Origin: Marvania coccoides | Taxonomy: Eukaryota; Chlorophyta; Trebouxiophyceae; Chlorellales; Chlorellaceae | Reading direction: 5' to 3' | DNA: 64,000 bases | Assembly: GCA_963854735.1 (NCBI GenBank) | Contig: OY978098.1 | Location: 1,858,001 to 1,922,000 of the forward strand | Shown: piece by piece, positions 40,382-51,913 of the stretch | How the letters are laid out: each line of letters begins with the position of its first letter | How positions within the stretch are numbered: the first letter of the stretch is position 1 | Translations under genes and position numbers: made by a program | The notes under the pieces: model-generated | Seen by the model: only the letters and a program-made list of their open reading frames with translations | Told to the model about the DNA's origin: nothing | Database searches by the model: none

Positions 40382-43303
40382 TTATTTCGTCAGCGCATCG
40401 CATCTCTCCACCTCTAACCTCGAAAACATTTCAGCAGCGTCGGAGCGCGCCTCCGCATCGTCTGCCGCGTCGTGCAGCAGGCTCTCCAGGTAATAGCAGT
40501 GCTGCACCGACCGGTAGGCCTCCAGCAGGACGAAGGCGTGTCTTGCTTCGTGCACGAGCTCCAGAATCCTGCATTTTGGGACACAAAAATACATACATGC
40601 ATATATAAAAACCAAATCAAGCAAATTATATTGGATGCAGTTCAAATTTTGCAAAAATAACGCGTCAATAACTCGCCTGTCTGCCTGCAGCGTCACCTTC
40701 TCCCTGCTGCTCGCCCTCTCCATCATCAACTCTGCCACCTCCAGCAGCGCCCGTCCTCGCAGTTCCAACCCGCCGTGGGCAATGATCAGCGGCATTGCAG
40801 CCTCCAGCTCCGCGGTGGCCCGCGTCGTCGCTCCGTCCCCGATCCGCCTGTGGATGCGCGCCAACATCACCACAGCTTCCCCTGCCATCATGTCAGCGTG
40901 GCACTCCCGACACTGCACAGCGCCAGCCAGCACGTACGCCAGCGCCACGTGCCACACCTCCGCCTCCATGTAGACCCGGCCCAGCAGCAGCAGCAGCCGG
41001 ATGTGCGCCAGCGGCTGGTGGGCGGCCGCAGCCAGCGGCAGCGCCCGCCGCCGCAGCGTCTGCTCCGCCTCCATGTAGTGCCCGCCATACAGGTAGGCCA
41101 GCGCGCGCGCCTCTTCAGCAGCCAACCGGTACTCGATGCGGGTCTCGTCTGCGGCAGGTGTGCTGTTACTGCTCCTTTTATCGCTGCCGGCGGCAGTGCC
41201 AGGGGCAGCAGCGTCATGGGAGGGAGCTGGAGCCAGGGCTGCGAGCAGCTCGGCGAGCTCCAGCGCCCGGCGAACGTCTCCGCGGTGGCAGGCGCGGCGG
41301 TGGGCGATGGTGAGGCGCGCAGCACGCAGCGTGACCGCTCTTGACTCTCCCCACCGCACAGCGGCAGCGTCCAGCACCCGCTGCGCCGCTGCATAGCCGT
41401 GGCTCTCCGCCACGCTGACCGCGAGGTGGGATAGCGCCACCGCCGCGTCGGCAGCGGACGCCAGGCTGCCCTGCCCCTGAAGAAAGGCGATGCAATGGGC
41501 GTGGGCCAGGCGCCGCCCGCCGTGCAAAGACCAGCCTGCAGAGCGCAGCAGCGGGGCGGACCCCGCTGCGCGCCGCGTCTCCGCTGAAACAGCTGCTTGG
41601 GCGCCCATCGCAGCGGAGCCAAACACCGCTGGCGTGGGCGCAAACATGTCTGGCAGATTTTTCAAGATTCGAAGGCAGGCGAGCGGAGAGGAGGAAGGCG
41701 GCGCGGCTGGGACGCTGGCGCACAGCGCGCACGACATGCTCAGGTGCGCCATAAACCGCCCTGCAGCCGCAGTCTCTAGCGCCGCCAAGCTTTGGGCTGG
41801 AAAGCACGGCAGGGCCAAGCCGGTGGCAGCTGCAGCCGCAGGGGTCCCTGCGCCGAGGTCCCCAGCTGGGGGCTTGGCGGGGTACAGCAGCGCATGCCTG
41901 GCGAGGGACAGGCGAGAGTAGGCCGTCAGGTGCGGCAGTCCCTGCTCTTGCGAGCGTCGAAACGTCATCAGCAACAAATCCATCAGCTCCTCCACGTGGC
42001 TTGCCGCAGCAGTTGCAGCTGGCTCGCCCTCTGTGGCGTCGCGGCGCGCCTCCAGCTGCATGCTCCCGGGCGTGGCAGTCTCCATGATGCTGCACAGCAC
42101 AGCCAGCAGGTGGGCCAAGCTGGCGTCGTCTCTGCCCACCGTCGCCGCTCGCAGGCCCTCGTTCAAATCCGCCAGCGCCAGCTGCACGTGCCCCAGCCGC
42201 GCGTGAGTGGCCGCCAGCGCCAGCGATCCGATTTGCAGGCGCCCCCGGTCTCTGCCGTAGAGAGGAAGCTCGCCGGAAGCTACCGCCCCCACGCCCGGCG
42301 CAAACGGGTTCAAGGGGGTGTCAAACACGCTGTGCATGCTGGTGACGTACGCCAGATGGTTTTGCCGTGCACGGGCAACGGCTGCTTTCAACAGGTGCGC
42401 CGCGGGGAGGGTGCCCTTGGTCTGCGCCTGCAGCACCGCAAGCTGCCCCTCCAGCCCCTTCAGCTGCACCCCTCGCGCTGTAACATTGGAGGAATCCACT
42501 CGTTGCAGGGCCTGCGCCAGATGACGCTCCGTGGCCATGCGCGGCCGCAGGGGGCCTTCTGTAGGGTCCCTCACGTCACCACGCAGTTTGTCCTCTAAAA
42601 AGTCGTCCAGATACCGCTCGCACGCCGCTGTCAGCGCGCACACCTCCTCGAACGACAGCGCCGTAAAATCACACCAGCAGCGCCGCAGGAAGAAGCCCAT
42701 CACTGAGTTATCGTCAGCGCCCACAGACTCCTCCGCTCTGGCGTTCGTGGAGGTGGTGACCATGTGAGACAGGGTGTCAAACAGCCCCACGATGCGGTCC
42801 AGCAGCTCACTGTCTGTGTTGTTCTCCAGGTACTGCTCCAGGCAGTGCACCACTGTGTTGCCATATTCTCCGCCGTCGGAGTAGGGAGTGCCCTGCAGGT
42901 TCTGGGTGATGTCGTGCTGCACACCGGGGGTTCGCAAAAGTAGTGGGTTTAGTGAGAGGGAGATGGGAGTGAGAAAAAACCGGGTGGTTTTATTATTGGA
43001 AGAAAAAAAATGAAGAAACGAAGAGTGGGTGATCATTAATTTGTTTTGCTTGTCTACCTGGAGCTGGACGGAGAGTTTGAAGAGAGAGGGGACAAAGGTG
43101 GTGGGGGTCTGCCGGATGGCCGTGAGGAGGGCGTCGCCCAGGGCCTGGCGCTGCGGCCAGGCGCCACCGGCGTCGTTGGGACCGGGGCTCAGGTAGCCTT
43201 TCACCAAGAAGCACAGGCTGACCTCGTGCGGCGTGATTGTTGGCAGCAGCTCGTCCCGATTGGGAGCCCCGAAATCAATGGGCGGCAACAATGCGGTCGC
43301 CAT
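40382..43303 (-). CDS. APC5: Anaphase-promoting complex subunit 5
   Basis: Exons are 43058-43303, 40677-42916 and 40382-40568, giving 890 residues. The N-terminus (LLPTITPHEVSLCFLVKGYL) resembles the APC5 N-terminal domain, and the rest is a helical TPR array (for example AHIRLLLLLGRVYMEAEVWH, ILELVHEARHAFVLLEAYRS, CYYLESLLHDAADD). APC5 is a scaffold subunit connecting the TPR arm to the catalytic module of the APC/C ubiquitin ligase. Intron 1 (141 nt) is a multiple of three and stop-free; splicing joins SVQLQ to HDITQNLQG. Intron 2 begins with GC (ACAG|GCGAGT), and its removal joins LQADR to ILELVHEARH. The protein is somewhat longer than animal APC5 because of Ala-rich loops. Confidence 0.85.
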   Translation of the reverse strand: MATALLPPIDFGAPNRDELLPTITPHEVSLCFLVKGYLSPGPNDAGGAWPQRQALGDALLTAIRQTPTTFVPSLFKLSVQLQVDKQNKLMITHSSFLHFFSSNNKTTRFFLTPISLSLNPLLLRTPGVQHDITQNLQGTPYSDGGEYGNTVVHCLEQYLENNTDSELLDRIVGLFDTLSHMVTTSTNARAEESVGADDNSVMGFFLRRCWCDFTALSFEEVCALTAACERYLDDFLEDKLRGDVRDPTEGPLRPRMATERHLAQALQRVDSSNVTARGVQLKGLEGQLAVLQAQTKGTLPAAHLLKAAVARARQNHLAYVTSMHSVFDTPLNPFAPGVGAVASGELPLYGRDRGRLQIGSLALAATHARLGHVQLALADLNEGLRAATVGRDDASLAHLLAVLCSIMETATPGSMQLEARRDATEGEPAATAAASHVEELMDLLLMTFRRSQEQGLPHLTAYSRLSLARHALLYPAKPPAGDLGAGTPAAAAATGLALPCFPAQSLAALETAAAGRFMAHLSMSCALCASVPAAPPSSSPLACLRILKNLPDMFAPTPAVFGSAAMGAQAAVSAETRRAAGSAPLLRSAGWSLHGGRRLAHAHCIAFLQGQGSLASAADAAVALSHLAVSVAESHGYAAAQRVLDAAAVRWGESRAVTLRAARLTIAHRRACHRGDVRRALELAELLAALAPAPSHDAAAPGTAAGSDKRSSNSTPAADETRIEYRLAAEEARALAYLYGGHYMEAEQTLRRRALPLAAAAHQPLAHIRLLLLLGRVYMEAEVWHVALAYVLAGAVQCRECHADMMAGEAVVMLARIHRRIGDGATTRATAELEAAMPLIIAHGGLELRGRALLEVAELMMERASSREKVTLQADRRVIDALFLQNLNCIQYNLLDLVFIYACMYFCVPKCRILELVHEARHAFVLLEAYRSVQHCYYLESLLHDAADDAEARSDAAEMFSRLEVERCDALTK
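40569..40676 (-). other. GC-AG intron (donor GCGAGT) in APC5
   Basis: Phase 2 splice splitting an Arg codon (AG|G). The only nearby GT (GCGA|GTTATT) is phase 0 and would break the frame. Without splicing an AT-rich, non-homologous 36-residue insert results. Confidence 0.85.
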
Positions 43304-43754
43304 CGTAAAGTTCAAATTAAAGTAAAATTTTGATCAGATGCATTTCTTTCCCTCCAAAATGATCCAAATTTGCTATTAACCCGGTTGATAACATGAAAAC
43401 AATCAAAATTTATTTTGTGACGTTTGTAATTAAGCCAAAAATAGTTGTATCTCCAAATTTGAATGGTGCGCCGCCTGAAGGTAAGCTGAAGATGCAAAAA
43501 ATAAATGACGACTCGATCCAGAAAACTTCAGATATATATTAATACATGCATAACAATAATTACATGCAGAACATTGATTTGAGGAACATTGCATATCATT
43601 CTGACACTGCTTGTCGGCCCCGCTCCTCAACAATGCTGATGGAGGTAGATGCGCTATCATACATTAAAAATCAATCCAACATACATAAATAACTATAAAT
43701 GCACAAGTCGCTAATTCATATTCAGTTGTAACAATTCAATACAACAGATAAATG
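43304..43754. other. Intergenic spacer, APC5 / PhoD-like gene
   Basis: A 450-nt AT-rich spacer: promoter of APC5 and 3' end of the phosphatase. No gene seen. Confidence 0.45.
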
Positions 43755-45086
43755 TTATGCTTTCGTGGCAGTGTACGAATGAACTGCAGTACCCTGCACG
43801 TTGTGAAGCGTAAACTTGATGCTGCCCGTCTTCAGCACCTGGACCGACACAAACCCGCCCTTGACCCGCCAATACCGATGAATTGCGGCGTTGTACTGGG
43901 CAGCGCCCTCCACTTTTGCTCGGCTATCGCTGGCAGGCCCGCCTGAAAACTCATGCAGCCCAGTTGCAGGGTGCACGCTGTGGTACGCCCAATGCCGGTC
44001 TCCTGTAATAATGAAGAGGGACTTTTCCCTGGTCCCCTGCGAGAGGAACCTGCGGATTTCGTCGCCCTCTGTCATGAAGCCAGGGTTAGCGAGGTTGTCA
44101 GTGTGGGAGGCTCTGTCGGGCCCCACTAAAGGCGTTGGCGTCACGATGATTTTCCAGGTTGCGGTGCTCTCGGTGACTGTTCGTTTAAGCCAAGCCTTTT
44201 GCGCTGCGCCCAGGAGAGTTTTTCGTGGCCCATCCGGCACATCGTTGTTGGATCGATAGTCCCTGGAATCCAGGATCCAAATCTGCAATTCTGTTCCCCA
44301 CCGAAATGTGCGGTAAGTCGCCGCGCCGATGGGCATTTGCTCCCTGAAAATCGCCTTGCCATCATTGAAGGTCAGGTTTCCCAGGGGCTGGGCGCCAGGA
44401 TGGCAGTCGTTGGACAGAGTATCGTGGTCGTCGCGGGCAAAGTAGCCAGAGAATTGCCGGTGGAAGTTGACAATGTTTGGGAGGGAGTACATGCGCGCCC
44501 AGTGGAAGCGAGCTATGCTTTTATTTCTCACCAACGGACTTTCGTTATCGTAATACACAAGGTCTCCCACAGACACCGAGAACTTGGGGTTAAGTTTTGC
44601 CATCTGGGGATAGATATTAAACCCCGCGGTAGTGTTGTCGAGGAATTGATTGCCTTGACAGGTCATCACTGTGAAAACAATGCTGTTGGCAATAGTGGGC
44701 GAGGGTGCAGTCTGGAATTTACCGCTCAGGGGTGCATGCTGGAGGCCGGTTCTCCCCTTCGTTGACACCTGGTAGTAGTACGTTGTGCCAGGCGACAGCC
44801 CCTTCAAGTTGAACTTCTTGGTGAAGTCTGTTGCAGCGCTGACTGTGGCGGTGGCTGAAGTGATTGCGCCAGCCAGCGTCGAGGACTTGCTGTAGCGCAG
44901 GACGATTGTACCTCGAGCGCCAGAGCAAGAGCCGTCATCTTTGCGCGTGGAAGCAGCTGTGAGCCTGGTCCAAACGTTCGCGGTGGTGGGCGTTACCTCC
45001 CCAACTCGTACGCCCGTGCACTGCCTGATGGGCTGAGCATGGGCACAGTGACCAACGGCAATGAGAAGCAATGAAACCAGCCACAT
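43755..45086 (-). CDS. Secreted PhoD-like alkaline phosphatase
   Basis: Single exon, 443 residues. A signal peptide (MWLVSLLLIAVGHCAHAQ) is followed by a beta-sandwich PhoD_N domain (GVRVGEVTPTTANVWTRL, GLSPGTTYYYQVSTKG). The metallophosphatase part has FTVMTCQGNQF, FSVSVGDLVYYDN (metal-ligand Asp), GYFARDDHDTLSND (the D-D-H-D metal/active-site cluster) and LFIITGDRHWAYH (His ligands), then EFSGGPASD. PhoD enzymes use Ca and Fe to hydrolyse phosphate mono- and diesters outside the cell, usually under phosphate limitation. All metal-binding segments I look for are present. Composition agrees with a true gene, although its GC is lower than in neighbours. Confidence 0.88.
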   Translation of the reverse strand: MWLVSLLLIAVGHCAHAQPIRQCTGVRVGEVTPTTANVWTRLTAASTRKDDGSCSGARGTIVLRYSKSSTLAGAITSATATVSAATDFTKKFNLKGLSPGTTYYYQVSTKGRTGLQHAPLSGKFQTAPSPTIANSIVFTVMTCQGNQFLDNTTAGFNIYPQMAKLNPKFSVSVGDLVYYDNESPLVRNKSIARFHWARMYSLPNIVNFHRQFSGYFARDDHDTLSNDCHPGAQPLGNLTFNDGKAIFREQMPIGAATYRTFRWGTELQIWILDSRDYRSNNDVPDGPRKTLLGAAQKAWLKRTVTESTATWKIIVTPTPLVGPDRASHTDNLANPGFMTEGDEIRRFLSQGTREKSLFIITGDRHWAYHSVHPATGLHEFSGGPASDSRAKVEGAAQYNAAIHRYWRVKGGFVSVQVLKTGSIKFTLHNVQGTAVHSYTATKA

Positions 45087-45797
45087 AATGCCTGCATTAA
45101 TTTTTGAAAGGCAGCAATGGGTATGTGATCAATTATTACATTTATTTTTATTTTTATTTTATGGCGTCCGCGCGCAAACCAAACGTTGCGGTGCACAGGT
45201 TGTTTCCAGATAGATAGCGTGCGCACCTTGGCGTATGGTTGTCCCAACTGGTACGGCTTGATTTCTGCTGATTCTGCAGTTGTTGAATTTCCAGGCTTTA
45301 CAAGTACGCATTGCCTAATTTCTCATCTACATGACAACTGCCTCATATTTAAAGGCATTTGAATGTGTGTTTAAGTGGCAATTGGCTACGGTTAAAGAAA
45401 TCATCGAGTCGTCTGGCTGAGACCAGATCTGCATCTGAGGACGCGTCTCTAGAGATCTGTAGGTGAATACTATGTAGCAGAGCTTTTATAATTTGTACCG
45501 CCAAGGCCACCCATAAAAGGCATGCTATCTGACGGGCGGCCTTCCACCCGTCTCCAGCAGCAGCAATTTTGCTTCGATAGTTAGTCAGGTTACAGCGTAA
45601 AAGGTGACAGGCTAACGATGATAACATATTGCCATACACATGTGTACACAAAAACGGAAAGAGCATGACGGAAAAAAGGGGAGGAGGAACACAGAGAAAT
45701 AAAAACACGAAGAATAAGGACTAAGCTGCTGGGCGTCCGATTAAAAAACGAGAGGGGAAGAAAAACTCTGCGTGTGGCGGTAGATGGTGCTCAATGC
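45087..45797. other. Intergenic spacer, PhoD-like gene / NOT1
   Basis: About 700 nt. It contains the promoter of the phosphatase and the 3' end of NOT1. No exon-like frame or RNA gene seen. Confidence 0.45.
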
Positions 45798-48700
45798 TCA
45801 GGCCACTGCCTGTACCTCCGGTGCCACGGGTGCCGCCCCTTGGGCCCCCATACAGGACCTTGCCACCGATTCGAACAGGCGCTCAATCTCAGGTGCAACC
45901 CGCGTGAAGCCGTGGCTCCAAAAGTTGAAGCGGGGGTTCTTGATGAGCTCGATGAAGGTGATGAGAAGGCCCCAGGGGTGCGGGCGGTTGACGATGAGCC
46001 TCTCCAGCAGCACTCGGGTGGTCTGTTCCTGCACCCGCTCGTCCCCGGTGTCCGCAAACAGAGCCAGCACGGTGCAGGAGAACCAGTGGGTGTGCGAGTT
46101 GGGGTACCGCAGGTGGTTGGCAGCAGCGTTGACCAGCAGGTGCCGGCCCTCTGCAGAAAAAGAACAACAACAACAAAAATGGGGAAATATAAGAAGAATG
46201 TATAGATATTTCAAATAGGAAAAGGAGCATTTTAAATCATAAATACACAATACCAGCAATGGTCTCACCGTTGTCCAGGTCTCGCATGAGCGCTGCCAGC
46301 AGCTCCAGGCCCGCGGTTTTGGCTGCAGAGGGGGGCTGCCCCGGGGGAGGGGTTGCCGCCTCCACCGCCCTCACGCCCACGTAGAACACGAGCGCGTTCA
46401 CCAGCTGGGCATTGTAGCGAGACCCAGAGTTGAGCGCCTCGGCGGGGGACAGCAGCAGGCGTTGGCGCAGTGCCGCCGCCGCACCCGGCCCTGCCTGCCC
46501 AGACAGCGCCGCGTCCACCTCGGCCCGCAGCTGTGGCGGCAGCAGCGACTCTGCCGCGGGGGAGAACCGCGGCTGCTGCGCCACCTCGGGCAGCTGGTCC
46601 ACCTTGAGATCCTGCGTGAAGGGGTCTGGCAGGCGCATGTCTCGGGGGAAGGCCGACAGCACCAGATTACGCATCTGAATGCACGACAGCGGGATTGCGT
46701 CGCACAGGCGGAAGTGATACTGGCACAGGAACTCGGGGAAGTCGTGCAGCAGCACAAGCAGCAGGCGCAGAGTGCCCTTGTACAGCAGCCGCACTGCGTC
46801 GGTGAGCTCGGCGTGGCGCAGGAACGGCTCCATGAACTGCAGCTGCGCTAGGAGGAGCTGCAGGTAGGGAGGCCACCCGTGCTGCCCCGGGATCATCAGA
46901 AGCCGCGGCATGAAGCGGCGGTCCGCCACCAGCTGGAGCCAGGGGAAGGCAAAGGCAGGGGCACGCAGCGGGCGGGTGGCGTGCAAGAAGCCAGCTACCG
47001 CCTGCAGGTGCGCAGCGCCCGTCTCATCCCCGGGGTCCGCAGGAGACAGCTCCGACAGGAAGCCCACCAGCATCCTGAAGTAGGGCCTGCCGTTGAAGGC
47101 GCCAGCCCGCTCGTCGGCATCCCGCTGCAGCGCAATGGCCAGAATGCCCAGGATGCGGGAGAACAGCGGCGGGCCGCCGCCGTGCTGCGTCACCAGGCAC
47201 ACCATCAGCCGGACGAACGCGTCCACGGCCACGAACGACACCGTGGTGGGGCGAGGGGCCCCGGCGGGAGCGGCGGCAGCTGCTGCAGCCTCGCTGCGCA
47301 GGCAGTGCGCCACCGCCAACGAGATCATCACCCGCACGAAGCGCTCGGTGGCCTCTTCGCCGCCCAGCAGCCCGGTCTCGCGCAGCTCTTGCACGAAGCC
47401 AACGTGGACCTGCTCTCCGGGGCTCTCCTCCAGCAGCCTCGCCCACCGATCGAACGCCTTCATCACCAGCTGCGTCAGCTCGGGGGGGTCTGCCGACATG
47501 GGCGGCATCTTGGCGCCGCCTCCAGGCATGCCTGCGCCCCCCGCAGGCGCAGCGCCCTGCTGCTGCCCCCGTGCCGCTGCCAGCCGCCGCAGCTCTTCGA
47601 CCAGCTGCACCGCTGCCGCACCGCCGCTGAGCCGCCCTGCCAGCTTGGTGAAGTAGTCGATGGCCAGCGGGAGGTCGGCCACCGCCAGGCAGGGGGTGGG
47701 GCCCCCCACGCAGGTCTGCAGCAGCCAGTAGACCAGCTCGAGAAAGGGCTGGGGGCGCAGCGACTGCAGGCTCTTCACCAGCACAGCATCAAAGTCAGCC
47801 AGCTGCACCAGGCCCAGTCGCAGCAGCGCCTCAGTGGGTTCGCGCGATGCGCGCACCTCGTCAGGCAGCTGCGCGTACCAGGCGGTGGCCTCGGCCGGCA
47901 GCCGCCGCACCGCCGCATCGCGCAGCACCGCCAGCGCCGCCGCGTAGCAGGTGGCATGCATGAGGCGGCCTGCGGTGATATTAACCTGGAATAGCTTGGT
48001 GAAGATGTTCTTGGCCACCTCCACAGCTTGGGGCTCGTTTGCGGGGAGCGTTGCCACCTCCGCCACCAACAACTTGGCGTCGTGGCCGTCGGGCAGCGCA
48101 GCTAGCGACAGGTTGCGGTCGCGGGTGGCCAACGCAGTGATCATCATGTCCATGCGCTGGATCCACGACAGGAAGCGAGTGCGAAGCTGGGCCTGAGGGT
48201 CAACACCCATGTCGCCGGGGCCTCCAACCGACCCAGGACCGCCAGCTCCCGGCCCAGCCGCTGGTCCAGGACCCTCGCCGGGGCGTAAGCCCGCAGGGGG
48301 ACCCCCCACGGCGGCCGCCGCCGCTGCTGCGGTCTGTTGCGCTGCTGCTGCGGCCGTGCGCGGGATCGTGGCAAATTCCTGGTAAACCCGCTGCTGCTGG
48401 GGGGTGAGCGCCCCGGGGCGGGCGCGCAGGATGTCCGGCAGGCCCGCAGGGAAGCGGCCCTGCAGCTGAGAGGCATCCTGGTAGGGCTGCCCTGCTGCCT
48501 TTGAGCGCGCCCTGGCGGCGTAGGCGCCCGCCAGCCGTTCGTCCAGCTCCCGCTGCGCGCGGTCCCCTGCCGCGCGCTCCACGATTTGACAGCACAGGTC
48601 CAGGTTGTCGTTGGCCAGCATCGCCACCACGCTCTCCAGCATCTGCGGGTCCAGGTGCTGCGCCAGCATCCCCCGCAGGTTATTGGTAGCAGCCAGCCGC

Positions 48701-49838
48701 AGCGGTTCCCGCGCCGTCACCAGCGCCAAGCTCTGCGCTAGCCCCGCCACCGATAGGTGCGCGGCGCGGCGCATGGCCTCCGGATCGGGCTCCGCCGCAA
48801 AATCTTTGACGACGAGCTCGTGCGCGGTCATGCAGGCGATGGTAACCGAGCGGTCCACAACGGGGGAGATGATCTCCACCACGGCGCGCTCGATGGCCAG
48901 CTGCACCAGCCGCTTGAGCCCCAGGCGCTCCCCGATGATGGACAGCTGTGGATTGATGGCGATGTAGTTGGGCAGCGAAGCCAGCAGGTTGGGGTCCACA
49001 ACGGGGCCAGCAGGCGCAGCAGACAGAGCAGGCTTGCCGTCCAACGACGCCCCAGCCGCGGCCTCCCCTGGGCGCACCCCTGCCGGCGCCCCCTGCGACA
49101 CCTTTGCCGCCTGGAAGTCCATGTTGTCCGCCACCTCCCGGGGGCGGCTCGCCAGCAGCGTGCTTGGCTGGACATCGCCCAGCTGCAGGTCCATCTGCTT
49201 GAACAGCAGCTCCACCTCGAACTTGAGGCTCGTCTTCAGGCCCTCCATCTGGTAGATCTCCGCCAGCAGCGCCAGAATGGCCATCACCCACGGATTGGGC
49301 GGGCGGAAGGCCTTGGAGTCGGAGCAGGGCTCCAGCAGGTTGCGTACGAACGACAGCACGGGCAGCAAGCGCCCGCTCTCGTACGCCTCGATCATGATGG
49401 CCTTGACGTCCAGGTCCCGTTGCAACACGGGGCGATTCTTGGCCAGCGTGAGCTTGCCCAACCACGCCCCCAGGTTCTTCAGCAGAGTGCGCTCCGAGCT
49501 GTTGGTCTTCAGCAGCTTGCTGCCCAGCATGATCTTGCAGTAGTGCACCGTCGACCGCACAAACGCCTGGCTCAGAGCCTTATCGCCCCACCGCCCCACC
49601 AGCGACACGTACACCGGATGGAAGTTGGGCTCCTGTGCCGCGCGCTTCACTACCAGGTAGTTTACGAACCAGGGGTGGAACTGCTGCGGCACCAAGGCGC
49701 CCAGCTCCTTGGCCTTGACCTCGACGTTGGACAGCGTGAGGTTGTTGACCAGGAAGTGCACGCGGTCGATGGACTGCAGAGAGGAGTAGTTAGAAGGAGG
49801 GGTGAAAGGAAAGGGTAGGGGGGATTTTAGCTCTAGAA

Positions 49839-49874
<36 letters not shown>

Positions 49875-51913
49875 AGAAGCAACAGCAAACTCGACATTTA
49901 CCAATGATAAAGAAATTTCGACTGAATCAAGCATTGCACTATTAGTGTTTCCCCGCTTGCCTTTTGGTCTGGGATGGTGTAGTTCGCTGTCTGTGCTGCC
50001 TGCTCCAGCGTCTCAGCGTTGATAGTAGAAAACAGCATGTTGGGGTTGGCAGGAGCGGCAGGCATGGAGGAAGGAAACCCTGCCGCGTTCATGCTGCTGA
50101 GTGATGGCCCGCCGCCAACGGCAGAGGCGGTGGCAGGCTCCGCTGCCTTGGCCTCTGCCTTATTTGCCGCCTCTGCCGCTTTGGCGGCCTCCACCGCCGC
50201 GGCAGAGGCCGCCTTGAACAGCCCCGGGTCCGTCTCTTTCAGTGCCGGCAGCGCTGCCAGCTGCTCAGCAAACTCTGCGTACTTTGACAGCGATGCTGCA
50301 AACTGGCGGGCGGCGGTGACCCCGAACTTGAACATCTTGTGCGAGGGCTCGTTGCGCAGGGCCTCCAGCACGTAGCGCAGCGCGATGCCTAGGCTCACCG
50401 ACGACACCAGGGAGTGCGCGACCAGCTGGCCAAACAGCACCGCCGTGGTGTGCAGCTCGCGCTCGGGGTACTTGTAGAAGAAGCGGAACTCGTCAAACAG
50501 GTTGTGCACCATGCAGGCAAACACTTCCTGCTCCCGCGCCACCATGGAGTTCTTGTAATTCTTGAGCATCGCCACTAGAGACTCCACAGACAGTTCGCCT
50601 CGGTACATGCGAGAGAACGTCGCATTGGCCTCCTCCTCAACGTCCGCGGGGAAAGCCTCCATGGTGCCCGACTCCGCCAGCACCGCGCTCAGCTCAGGAT
50701 GCGCCTGCACTGCCACCGCCTGCACCAGCTTGAGCTGGCCGAGGGTGTCAGTGGGGACGATGCCGGCGTTGGAAGCCAGAACTCGCAGAAACACCGCCAG
50801 CGTCTCGACGGAGATGGACAGCCGAGAGGTGGGCCCAGCGGCGGTAGCAGCGGCACCCAGGGCCGCCGACTTGGCCGCCTCCTCCCGCAGCTTGGCGTCC
50901 AAAAAGTTCACTGCCGACTGCATGAAATTAGCGCCTCTTGACGTGCACTGCTCTCCCAGCCACTTTTCCAGGTTGAGGAACTCCCGCCGGGCGGCCAGCG
51001 CCGCCAGCTCCAGGCAGAAGGGCGGTGGCGCCGCCTGCAGCACCTCTGCCAGGGCTTTCAGCTCCTGGCAGACGTCCAGCGAGCGGGCCACGGTGGCTGG
51101 GTCTTTGGCGTGCAGCGCAGCCATCGCGCGCAGCACCGCCTCGCCGTTGAGCGGCCACAGGCGCTGCAGCACTATGGCGGAGTTGGGGTGCGGCGCGATG
51201 TAGGTGGCCACCAGTGCGTCCACCAGCTCCGACTGCAGCGACCCCCATCCCGTGGGCACGGACGCAGCGCCCAGCAGCAGGATCTCGGGGCAGGCCTTGA
51301 GGGGGAGCTCCAGAATGGAGCGCACCGCGCCCGCGTGTCCGCTCTCCGCCAGCTTTGCCAGCGTAGTGTAGAGGTCGAGCGCCATCCAGCACTTGTTGGG
51401 CGTCCCGGTGGGCGACTTTCCAGCGTGGAGGCCCTCCAGGGGGGCCTGCTGCCGCTCCGCGTGCGACCAGTCAAACACCTCGGGCGGCGCCGCGGTGGCT
51501 GCGCGCAGCAGCGACAGCTGCCCTGCTGCGTGGGTCCACAGTCCACCGACGACCGCTCGCAGCGGAAAAGGGGCGGGGCTGGCGTGTCGCCACGCCGCCA
51601 TGAGTACTGAGAGCGCTGTGCCGTCGGGGATGGCAAAGCTGGGCTCGTCCAGGTGCGCTGCCACGTGCTCCCAGTCCAGCGCAGGGTTGGCCGCCTTGAG
51701 TCCCTCCATCAGCGTGCCGATGCCCCACCGAGAGGGGGAGCCCTCGCCGGAGGTGCGGACCAGCATGGCCAGCACGTCTGCGACGGCGGTTTCCGTGGGC
51801 GCAGGGAGCGTGCGCAGGACGTCCTGCAGCGCGGCCTCGGTGGCCGTGCAGGCTGGGCCAGCGGCCTCCAGGGCGGAAGCGAGGGCGTGTGATTTCGCCC
51901 CCGGGTCCCCCAT
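45798..51913 (-). CDS. NOT1: CCR4-NOT scaffold subunit NOT1 (CNOT1)
   Basis: Exons are 49961-51913, 46254-49773 and 45798-46150, giving 1941 residues. The sequence follows CNOT1 in order: an N-terminal HEAT-like part ([39 protein letters not shown]), the MIF4G-like module ([39 protein letters not shown]), the CAF40-binding domain ([20 protein letters not shown]), and the NOT1 C-terminal domain ([40 protein letters not shown]). It is the scaffold of the main mRNA deadenylase complex. Compared with animal CNOT1 the first roughly 200 residues are missing at the chosen ATG; an in-frame stop lies about 40 nt upstream. Intron 1 most likely starts with GC (AAAG|GCAAGC). Confidence 0.93.
49774..49960 (-). 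other. Probable GC-AG intron (donor GCAAGC) in NOT1
   Basis: The phase 0 splice joins TIPDQK to [11 protein letters not shown], in line with CNOT1. A GT 21 nt further (AATA|GTGCAA) also keeps phase and would add seven residues, but it is a poor donor. The intron includes an (AAAG)n tract. Confidence 0.65.
49837..49874. repeat. (GAAA)n microsatellite in NOT1 intron
   Basis: About nine GAAA units on the plus strand, near the acceptor side of the NOT1 intron; read on the coding strand it forms a pyrimidine tract upstream of the acceptor. Confidence 0.9.

Noticed and set aside
48757..49818. 353-codon open frame antisense to NOT1
   Set aside because: Same composition effect; NOT1 on the other strand matches its family throughout.
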